Assembly: GCF_000738675.1 (NCBI RefSeq)
Contig: NZ_JPUX01000001.1
Coordinates: forward strand, 496,001-560,000
Reading direction: 5' to 3'
DNA length: 64,000 nucleotides
From: Serratia nematodiphila DZ0503SBS1
GTDB taxonomy: Bacteria; Pseudomonadota; Gammaproteobacteria; Enterobacterales; Enterobacteriaceae
Below the pieces are notes generated by a model. The model was not told the origin of the DNA and did not search any database. It was given only the letters and a program-made list of their open reading frames with translations. Position numbers and translations under genes: made by a program. The stretch's first letter is position 1. Each line of letters begins with the position of its first letter. This document shows, piece after piece, positions 14,726-22,201 of this stretch.

Positions 14726-17700
14726 TCAGCTGGCCAGCAACGCCGCCACTTCGCGCGCGTTCTTGCACGGCAAGAGCGAACTGCTTACCAGACGGGTGCC
14801 AAAAGCGTCATTGAGGCGTGACGCCACCTGTTTGATATGCGGCAGCTTCAGCCCCATGGCGATGAACGCCGTCTCTTCCCCCCATTCCGGGCGCGGGGTC
14901 ACGCCGATCGCCTGCCAGTAAATGGTCAGGATCTCGGCGCTGCGCACCAGCGGCGCGTGCGGCGGCGGGGCCGCGCAGGCGTTCAACGCCGGCGCGGTTT
15001 GCTGGTGGCTCAGGTCGGCGCGGATGCGATGGCGGTCGGTTTTACCGTTGGCAGACAGCGGCAGCGCCTCGGCGTGGATAAAGCGCGTGGGAATATGGGT
15101 ACAGGGCAGATAGCCGGTGGCGAAGGCGCGGATCTCGGACAGCGGCAGCGGTTTGCCGTCGCGGGTCAGATACAGGGCGCCGAGCGCCGCCTCGTTGTTT
15201 TCTCCGCTGGGATAATCCACCACCACCATATCCAGGATCGCCGGATGGCGGCGCAGCACGTCTTCGATTTCCGGCAGCGAGACGCGCACGCCGCGGATCT
15301 TCACATAGCCGTTCACCCGGGTGGCGAACATGATGTTGCCGTCCGCACGGTAGTAGCCCTGATCGCCAGTGCGGAAAGCGCGCAGCGGTTGTCCGTCCGG
15401 CCCTTCGAGGGTGATGAAATCGTGCTGCTTCAGCTCCCCCTGCTCCAGGTAGCCCAACGCCAGGTTCACCCCGGCGGTATGGATGCGGCCGACCACGCCG
15501 GCCGGGCAGTGGCTGCCGTCGTCATGGCAGATGAAATAACGGTTGGCGGGCAGCGGGCGGCCGTAAGGCACGGTGCCGCTCTCCTGCGGGGCGATCGGGT
15601 GCCAGATGCTCCAGATGGTGGTTTCGGTCGGCCCGCCGAGCGAGAACAGCGCGAGATCCGGGCGCAGGGTTCGCAGGGTTTGCACCGTCGCCGGCTTGAT
15701 GTAGTCGCCGCCTTGCGCCACCAGGCGCAGCGAACGCAGGCTGTCGGCCGTTTTGCAGGTGAGCAGCATCTCCAGAATGGCCGGCACCGAACACCACAGG
15801 CTGACCCGATGTTTTTCCACCAGCTGGTTCCAGCTGATGGCGTCTTTTTCCTGATGCGGCGCCGGCAGCACCAGCGTAGCGCCGGCGCACAGCGAACCGA
15901 ACAGATCGAACATCGACATGTCATGGTGCGGCGGCGTGACGGAAATGAACACGTCGTCGGCGGTGACCGCCCAGCGCTGCTGGGTCTGGTGGATAACGTT
16001 GGCGGTGGCGCGGTTGTTGAGCACCACGCATTTGGGCTTGCCGGTGGTGCCGGAGGTATACAGGTAGTAGCTTGCGGTCAGGCTGGCGCTGCGTTCCACC
16101 AACGTCTGTTCATCCGGCAGCGCAGGCGCGCGATCCGTCGGCGCCAGCAGGATCGCCGGCGTCACGCCGATCGGCGTCTCCAGATCGCCGCCGTGCACCA
16201 CCAACGTCGGCCGGCAGTTCTCCAGCAGGTAGGCGGTGCGTTCCGGCGGTGAGTTGATATCGATAGGCACCCAGATCACGCCCTGCAGGGCGCAGGCGAG
16301 GCTGAAGATGACCTGCTCAGGGCTGCGCGGCAGATACAACGCCACCACGTTGCCCGGCTGCACGCCGCGGCTTTGCAGGTTAGCGATCGCCGTGGCGATC
16401 TGCTGGCCCAGTTCGCGGTAGGTCAGCGTCTGTTCGCCGCAGATCAGCGCGTTGCCGCCGTTTTGTGCGCCAAACAGCCGCTCGGCCAGCTGCGCCAGAT
16501 AAGGATAAGGCGCGTAATTCGCTTCGCTGTCATTGTGGCGATAATGCGCCAGATCGATGAAATCTCGCGGCGCGATCGCCAGGTCGGCGCGTTGGCAACT
16601 GCGCAGGATGCGTCGCTGCAACGCCGCCAGCATGGCTTCTACCTGCTCGCCGTGCAGCGCCTGTTCGGCGTAGTCCACGCACAGCTGCAGGTTTTTTTCG
16701 CTGTCCAGCGTCAGGCGAATATCGATGGCGACCTGCGGCGTTTGGGTCAGGCCGTCGTGGAAGCGCACCGGCGCCTCGGCCGGCAGCGTTTCCCAACCCA
16801 GACAGTTGGTCAGGATCACGGGCAGCGCCGGGCCGCCCTGGCTTTGGCCGAGCAACTGCCGCGCCAGATCGACGCCGGAAAACGCCAGGTGGTCGAGCGC
16901 GCCGAGCACGTCGTCCTGCAGGGCTTGCGCGCGCTGGATAAAGTCTTCGCCATGACGGGAATAGCGCACCGCCACGAAGCTGGAGGCGTTGCCCAGGGCA
17001 CCATCGGCGGCGGGGAACGCTACCGGCACCCCGATGCACAGCTCACCGTCGGTGGTCCAGTGGGCCAGCGTATCGAGGATCAGCGCCGACAGCAGGCTGT
17101 TGCGCAGCAGCGCATGCGGCGATCCCAGGCGGCCAAGCTGTTTTACCGTATCGCGCGGTAGCGTCAAGGTGGCGCGGCGATAGCGTGATGAGGTGAGATT
17201 GGCGAGCGGGGCGCGCCACGGCAGTGCCGACGGGGTGGTGACATCCAGCAGTTTTTCACGCCAGTAGGCGGCATCGGCCTGGCGCTGCGCCGCCGATGCG
17301 GCGGGGGGCGGCAGTGCGGCGGCGGTCGACGTCAGAGGGCGATCGTCGAACAGGCGCGCGATCACGGTGGAGATCCCCTGGCCGTCGAGGATCAAGGCAT
17401 CAAAGCTGGTAAAGATCAGCGTATCGTACGGCGATCCCGTCGGATCCTGCTGTTCGGCAAGTTGGATCACGGCGATGCGCCACAGCGGTTGGCTCGGATC
17501 GTGGCGCTGGTGGGAGTAACGCTCGCGCAGTTGTTCGACCTGGCGCTGCGCCGCTTCGCCATCAAGGGCGCGCAGATCGTGGCGATCCAGATGCAGCGTC
17601 ACCTCCGGGCGTACGTGCTGCGTGCCGCGCTGCACATCGATGCAGGTGCGAAGCGCCGGGTAATGCTGTACCAGCTCGGTCAGGCGCGCTTCAAGGCGCG

Positions 17701-17821
17701 GTACGTCCAGCTGCCGGGCGCGGTATTCGCGAAAGTCGTGCATCGCCACGCCGCCGAGCGGCCATCGATCGCTGCGGCCCAGAAGGTAGGCCTGCTGCAG
17801 TGCGGTTAATGGTGTCTCCAT
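14726..17821 (-). CDS. VibF-like NRPS fragment: heterocyclization (Cy)-adenylation (A) with degenerate carrier domain
   Basis: This 1031-aa protein has a Cy-type domain (about 1-430), an A domain (about 440-940) and a carrier-like tail (about 960-1031). The Cy motif appears as D141-ALIL-D146-GQG149, with Gly where the canonical DxxxxDxxS motif has Ser. A-domain motifs are intact: LYTSGTTGKPK (588-598), GPTETTIW, FRTGDQGYYR and LPLSANGKTDR. The tail folds like a PCP (FIAMGLKLPHIKQV), but Leu stands where the phosphopantetheine Ser should be. The order equals Cy2-A of Vibrio VibF, suggesting threonine activation and condensation with DHB; specificity is inferred from architecture. GGGAAG precedes the ATG at 17821. 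It lies 64 nt after the Cy gene, probably in one Fur-controlled operon. Confidence 0.85.
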   Translation of the reverse strand: METPLTALQQAYLLGRSDRWPLGGVAMHDFREYRARQLDVPRLEARLTELVQHYPALRTCIDVQRGTQHVRPEVTLHLDRHDLRALDGEAAQRQVEQLRERYSHQRHDPSQPLWRIAVIQLAEQQDPTGSPYDTLIFTSFDALILDGQGISTVIARLFDDRPLTSTAAALPPPAASAAQRQADAAYWREKLLDVTTPSALPWRAPLANLTSSRYRRATLTLPRDTVKQLGRLGSPHALLRNSLLSALILDTLAHWTTDGELCIGVPVAFPAADGALGNASSFVAVRYSRHGEDFIQRAQALQDDVLGALDHLAFSGVDLARQLLGQSQGGPALPVILTNCLGWETLPAEAPVRFHDGLTQTPQVAIDIRLTLDSEKNLQLCVDYAEQALHGEQVEAMLAALQRRILRSCQRADLAIAPRDFIDLAHYRHNDSEANYAPYPYLAQLAERLFGAQNGGNALICGEQTLTYRELGQQIATAIANLQSRGVQPGNVVALYLPRSPEQVIFSLACALQGVIWVPIDINSPPERTAYLLENCRPTLVVHGGDLETPIGVTPAILLAPTDRAPALPDEQTLVERSASLTASYYLYTSGTTGKPKCVVLNNRATANVIHQTQQRWAVTADDVFISVTPPHHDMSMFDLFGSLCAGATLVLPAPHQEKDAISWNQLVEKHRVSLWCSVPAILEMLLTCKTADSLRSLRLVAQGGDYIKPATVQTLRTLRPDLALFSLGGPTETTIWSIWHPIAPQESGTVPYGRPLPANRYFICHDDGSHCPAGVVGRIHTAGVNLALGYLEQGELKQHDFITLEGPDGQPLRAFRTGDQGYYRADGNIMFATRVNGYVKIRGVRVSLPEIEDVLRRHPAILDMVVVDYPSGENNEAALGALYLTRDGKPLPLSEIRAFATGYLPCTHIPTRFIHAEALPLSANGKTDRHRIRADLSHQQTAPALNACAAPPPHAPLVRSAEILTIYWQAIGVTPRPEWGEETAFIAMGLKLPHIKQVASRLNDAFGTRLVSSSLLPCKNAREVAALLAS

Positions 17822-17885
17822 GGTACTTCCCTATAGTCGCTAACCGATTAAAACGAGCCGGGCACCGTGCGCCCGGAAACCGATC

Positions 17886-19496
17886 TCAGTGCTGCGGCGC
17901 CAGCGCGGCGAGCAGCGTTTTCGCATGCCTTCCTGCCTCGGGCGACCGTTGGCAGATCAACGCCGCCAGCGCCGCCGGGGAGGGATGCGCCGTCAGATCC
18001 TGCGCCGTCAGCGCCGCCGCCAGATACTTGTTGAGCACCGTCAGCAGCGCGTTCACCCCGGCATCCGGCAAGGCCAACCGGCGGATATCGTCGTGGTCGC
18101 GCACATTGGCCTCGGGAGCCACCCGCGCCAGCAGCCGGTGCAGCACCTGGCGCACCGGCGCCTGCTGCGCCAGCGCGTCGGGCGTGCATTGCGCCAGCAG
18201 CTGCGACAGCGGGCGATCGAACGCCCCCGCTTGCCGCGCGGCCAGGTGCAGCAGCGCCCGGTAACAGGCCAGCAGGCGCGGCAGCACGTGCTCGGGGAAC
18301 GCGTCCAGCCGCACGTCCCAGTTGATCAGAATGCCGTCGTCGACGTGGGCGACCTGCGCATCCAGCGCCACCTGCGGCCCCTGAGAGATCACCCAACCGA
18401 GACGGCCAAAGGTGTTGGTGACCCGTTCGGAAAACAGCGTTTTGCCGCGGATGCCGAAACCGGCGGTAAACACCACCGGCGAAGGCTGCAGGCTGCCGTG
18501 CAGGCGCGACAGATCGCGCATCACGCTGACGCCGGGGTAATCCGCATGCTCGATCAGCTCCGCCAGCTGCGTCATCAGGCGCCGGCAGAAGGCGTTCAGG
18601 TTTTCCGTCGGGTTCAGTTCCACGCCGAGCAGCACCAGGTTAGAGAAATCGCCGATGAGGCGATGTGCGTCCTCCCGTTCGCTCTCGCGGTGGAACAGCG
18701 GCACGTTGAGCCGGAAGCGCGTCATGTTCCAACCCTGGCCGACGGCCAGCGCGAACAGCGCCAGAAACAGCGTAGAGAGGGAGGTGTGATGCCGTTTGGC
18801 GACGTTTTCCAGCGCGCGGCTTTCTTCTACATTCAGCTGTATGGCCAAACGATCGCTGCGGCAGCGATCCGGCGTGCGCAGCAGGCGCGGCGCCGGCGGC
18901 ACCTGCGCCAGGCGTTCACGCCACCAACGCTGACCGCGTTCGCGCCGTTGGCGCAGCGCCACGTCGGCGTCGCGTCGTTCTAGGTGATCGAAGTAGGCCG
19001 GCGGCGCGTCATGGGCTGGGGCCGCCGGACACTGGTGATAAAACGCCGTCAGATCTTCCATCAACAGGCGAAAGCTCATGGCATCGCCGGCGATCATGTC
19101 GAGATCGACATGCAGGCGGCTGCGTCCTTCCGGCAACAGGCTCAGGCTGATATCGCAGGGAACGCCCTGCTCCAGCGGCAGCAACTGGGTGCTTTTCGCC
19201 TGGCGTTTGGCGGCGAGCGCGGCCGCCAGCGTTGCTTCATCGGCATGTCGCCAGTCGTCGAGATGCAAGGTATGTCGGGGGCCGGGAGGTGCGATCGTCT
19301 GCCTGCCATCGTCGGTAATGCGCAGGCGTAACAGCGGATGACGCAGGTACAACGCCTCGACGGCCTGGCGCAGCCGGGCGATGTTCAGCTCGCCGCCGTC
19401 GAATTCCGCATAAAGATGGGCGGCCATGCCGCCCAGAGGGGGAGCGGACTGTCGGCCAACCCAATAGGCGGCCTGCATCGTGGTCAAAGCTTTCAT
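17886..19496 (-). CDS. VibF-like NRPS fragment: stand-alone heterocyclization (Cy) domain with degenerate carrier tail
   Basis: This 536-aa protein starts MKALTTMQAAYWVGRQ, a typical Cy-domain N-terminus. It carries a full DxxxxDxxS signature (D133-MIAG-D138-AM-S141), expected to cyclize a Thr or Ser side chain on an aryl-aminoacyl thioester to an oxazoline. The last ~70 residues resemble a carrier domain (LALPDAGVNALLTVL...HPSPAALAALI) with Asn in place of the modified Ser, so no phosphopantetheine is expected. It corresponds to Cy1 of VibF as a separate protein. The start at 19496 was preferred over an in-frame TTG at 19544, which sits close to the Fur-like box. First gene of a reverse-strand operon with the Cy-A gene. 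Confidence 0.82.
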   Translation of the reverse strand: MKALTTMQAAYWVGRQSAPPLGGMAAHLYAEFDGGELNIARLRQAVEALYLRHPLLRLRITDDGRQTIAPPGPRHTLHLDDWRHADEATLAAALAAKRQAKSTQLLPLEQGVPCDISLSLLPEGRSRLHVDLDMIAGDAMSFRLLMEDLTAFYHQCPAAPAHDAPPAYFDHLERRDADVALRQRRERGQRWWRERLAQVPPAPRLLRTPDRCRSDRLAIQLNVEESRALENVAKRHHTSLSTLFLALFALAVGQGWNMTRFRLNVPLFHRESEREDAHRLIGDFSNLVLLGVELNPTENLNAFCRRLMTQLAELIEHADYPGVSVMRDLSRLHGSLQPSPVVFTAGFGIRGKTLFSERVTNTFGRLGWVISQGPQVALDAQVAHVDDGILINWDVRLDAFPEHVLPRLLACYRALLHLAARQAGAFDRPLSQLLAQCTPDALAQQAPVRQVLHRLLARVAPEANVRDHDDIRRLALPDAGVNALLTVLNKYLAAALTAQDLTAHPSPAALAALICQRSPEAGRHAKTLLAALAPQH

Positions 19497-19556
19497 CGGG
19501 TATCCATTTTGATTCAGCCAACGAGACTGCAAGAATATATCCAAATGTTAATAGGA

Positions 19557-19577
19557 ATGAAAATTATTATTATTTGA
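19557..19577 (-). promoter_or_regulatory. Fur-like box before the Cy/Cy-A operon
   Basis: ATGAAAATTATTATTATTTGA is AT-rich and matches one half of the Fur consensus well (AATTATTATTATTTGATC). It lies about 60 bp upstream of the Cy gene start on the reverse strand. Confidence 0.6.
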
Positions 19578-19763
19578 TCCATTTGACGCGAGGGTGCTAT
19601 CTATAAGGGGTTTTAGCTGTAACGGGCAGGCATGGGGTTGGGTGTGAATAATTTATTCATATTATTCTTAGCATTGTAATTATTGTCTGTTATTGCAGCG
19701 CTTGTTTTACCTGCGAAAGTATAAGGTTTTCTGGCGGTTATCGTGGCCGCTCTTACACCTTTA

Positions 19764-19805
19764 TTGATAATGATTTGCATTAGAAAATGCAAAATATTAT
19801 CATTC
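19764..19805 (+). promoter_or_regulatory. Tandem Fur boxes before the ViuA-like receptor
   Basis: TTGATAATGATTTGCATTAG (19764-19783) and AAAATATTATCATTCTTAA (from about 19790) each match the Fur 7-1-7 pattern. They lie about 230 bp upstream of the receptor start. A GC-rich patch of about 125 bp (19832-19955) separates the boxes from the gene. Confidence 0.75.
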
Positions 19806-20029
19806 TTAACATTATTTTACGTTTTTATACAAGCAGTCGGCCGCTCCGCCGGCGGCTTGGCCGTGGACGGGCCGCGCCCGTTCGGCCGCGCAAGGCATAG
19901 GTTTGCCGCAGGGATAAGCAACAGCAAGGTCGGGAAGGCCGCAGCGTCATGGTCTGTGTGAGTGTCGATGTAGGTTGTGTAAAAAAAATCAAATTTTGTG
20001 CACCTCTGGGATGAAAGGAGAAGACATCT

Positions 20030-22123
20030 ATGGGCAAGCATTTTGCGGCTCAACGGCATGAAAGCGTAGGAAACGGGGAAAAGGCGGGGTTAAGAGCCAT
20101 TGGGGCGTTTTCCTCGGTATTTTTAGGCGTGTGTTCACTGGCGATCGGTAACGTCAACGCGGCGGAAACGAAGAGCAACGAAACCTACCAGGACGCGGAA
20201 ACGCTGCTGGTCACCGGTGAGAAGATCAAACGTTCCATTTTCGACACCGGCTCCAGCGTGCAGGTGTTCGACAGCAACCGCATCGCCTCGATGCCCGACG
20301 CGGTGCAGATCCCCGATCTGCTGCGCATGACCCCCAACGTGGTGGATCTGGGCATCGGCAACGAACTGCCGACCGTGCGCGGTATCGACGGTTCCGGCCC
20401 GAACGTCGGGGCCAATGCTTTCCTCAGCGGCACCCGCCCGCGCCTCAATCTGTCGTTGGACGGCCGTTCGCTGACCTATAACGAACAGGCGTTCGGCCCG
20501 CAGTCGCTGTGGGATCTGGATCGCGTCGAAGTGTTCCTCGGCCCGCAAAGCTACATCCAGGGGCGCAACGCCATCGCCGGCGCCATCGTCATGGCCAGTA
20601 AAGACCCGACCTTCGAATGGGAAAGCGCCTTCAAGGGCGGAGCCGGCAACCAGCACTCGTCACAGTTGGCCGCCATGGCGTCTGGCCCGCTGGTGGAGGA
20701 TCAGCTGGCGTTCCGCGTCAGCGTCGATCGCCAGCGCCGCCGCAGCGAGGCTGACCTGCCGGCCTATGCGCCAGTGGGCGATCCGCGTGAAGTGGAAGCC
20801 ACCACCGCCCGCGCCAAGCTGTTGTTCAATCCGGCCGGCCTGCGCGATCTGACCACTAAGCTGACCTTTAACCACTTCGGCAGCACCGCACCGCAAAACG
20901 AAAGCCTCAACCCGCAGCCGCATCCGACCAATCCGCGTCACGATCCGCGCCGCGCCGTGTTCAAAAGCAACATGAACAGCACTATCTGGGATCTGGCCTG
21001 GGAGGCCTCCGATGCGCTGACGTTTGAAAACCGCGTTATCTACACCGATTTCAACATCAACCGTCCGACCGCTTACAACATCCAATACGCCGAGATCGAC
21101 GGCCAGGAAGTTCACGTGGAGCCGGTGGTGCGCTTCGGTGGCGCGGACAGCCGCCTGCACGGGCTGGCGGGGCTGCGTTATTTCCACGGCACGCAGGATG
21201 AGTTCGTCAACATTTTCGGCGGCTCGACCTTCAAGGATAAAACCGATACCCATTCGGCGTTCGCCGAGCTGACCTATGCGCTGACGCCGCAGGTGGACGT
21301 GACCGCCGCCAGCCGTCTGGAACGCGAACACCGTCGCCGCGACGGCGGCAGCCAGGCGGTGCGCATCGACTTCGATGAAACCTACACCGTGTTCCTGCCG
21401 AAGCTGGACGTGGCCTGGAAACCGACGGATACCCAAACCTACGGCGCCAAGATCGCCCGCGGTTATAACGCCGGCGGTGGCGGCATCACGATTGGCACGC
21501 CGGTGGTCAGTTACACCTACGGTTCCGAGTATGTCTGGAACTACGAGCTGTACACCCGTCATCACCTGAAAGACGCCAACGTGGTGCTGACGGGTAACCT
21601 TTTCTACAACGATTACAAAGATATGCAGTTGCCGTACTCGCTGGGTGAGAACTCCAGCGTGATCCGCAACGCCGACAAGGTGGAAACCTACGGCGCGGAA
21701 ATCGGCGCCACCTGGCAGCCGCGCTGGGACTTCGAGCTGTTCGGCAACCTCGGCCTGCTGAAAACCGACATCAAAAAGTTCTCGGGCAGCGGCGTGGAAG
21801 GGCATGAACTGGCGCGTGCGCCGGCTTACACCGCCAACATGGGGGCCAAGTATCAGTTCCTGAAAGGGTGGGAGCTGAGCAGCAACGTGGCGTTCACCGA
21901 CTCCTACTATTCGCAATACGACAACGACTCGCGCGGGCGCATCGGCTCCTATTGGACGGCCAACGCCCAGCTGGCTTACACCTTCGACTACGGCCGCGCC
22001 ACGCTGTATGCGAAGAATCTGTTTGACTCCGACCGCCGCGAGATGATCCGAAGCAATGACATCTACACGGCGACGCTCCAGCGCGGCCGCCTGATCGGCG
22101 CGGCGGTTGAGCTGAATTTCTAA
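20030..22123 (+). CDS. TonB-dependent catecholate siderophore receptor, ViuA/VctA-like
   Basis: This 697-aa outer-membrane receptor imports a ferric siderophore with TonB-ExbBD energy. It has a signal peptide ending near GNVNAAET, a TonB box-like ETLLVTGEK, a plug domain (PDLLRMTPNVVDLG...VRGIDGSG...DRVEVFLGPQSYIQGRNAIAGAIV) and a 22-strand barrel ending in a terminal Phe (AAVELNF). It lies among VibF/VibH-like synthetase genes and is clearly different from FepA downstream. It therefore probably takes up the vibriobactin/serratiochelin-like product; that specificity is inferred. AAAGGAG precedes the ATG. Confidence 0.85.
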   Translation: MGKHFAAQRHESVGNGEKAGLRAIGAFSSVFLGVCSLAIGNVNAAETKSNETYQDAETLLVTGEKIKRSIFDTGSSVQVFDSNRIASMPDAVQIPDLLRMTPNVVDLGIGNELPTVRGIDGSGPNVGANAFLSGTRPRLNLSLDGRSLTYNEQAFGPQSLWDLDRVEVFLGPQSYIQGRNAIAGAIVMASKDPTFEWESAFKGGAGNQHSSQLAAMASGPLVEDQLAFRVSVDRQRRRSEADLPAYAPVGDPREVEATTARAKLLFNPAGLRDLTTKLTFNHFGSTAPQNESLNPQPHPTNPRHDPRRAVFKSNMNSTIWDLAWEASDALTFENRVIYTDFNINRPTAYNIQYAEIDGQEVHVEPVVRFGGADSRLHGLAGLRYFHGTQDEFVNIFGGSTFKDKTDTHSAFAELTYALTPQVDVTAASRLEREHRRRDGGSQAVRIDFDETYTVFLPKLDVAWKPTDTQTYGAKIARGYNAGGGGITIGTPVVSYTYGSEYVWNYELYTRHHLKDANVVLTGNLFYNDYKDMQLPYSLGENSSVIRNADKVETYGAEIGATWQPRWDFELFGNLGLLKTDIKKFSGSGVEGHELARAPAYTANMGAKYQFLKGWELSSNVAFTDSYYSQYDNDSRGRIGSYWTANAQLAYTFDYGRATLYAKNLFDSDRREMIRSNDIYTATLQRGRLIGAAVELNF

Positions 22124-22138
22124 CGCTATCGCAATGAT

Positions 22139-22161
22139 GGGGGACGCATGTCCCCCGTTTT
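22139..22161 (+). terminator. Hairpin between receptor and NRPS gene (possible attenuator)
   Basis: GGGGGAC-GCAT-GTCCCCC followed by GTTTT is a perfect 7-bp stem just after the receptor stop. It may reduce read-through into the NRPS gene. An in-frame ATG at 22148 falls inside this hairpin, which argues for the downstream GTG as the NRPS start. Confidence 0.6.
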
Positions 22162-22201
22162 GTGCGCTATCCCGGCACGGCCGGGCAAAGGAGATAACGC
22201 A

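Noticed and set aside
19743..20059. Short frames on both strands in the receptor promoter region
   Set aside because: They run through Fur boxes and the GC-rich patch and lack ribosome sites.
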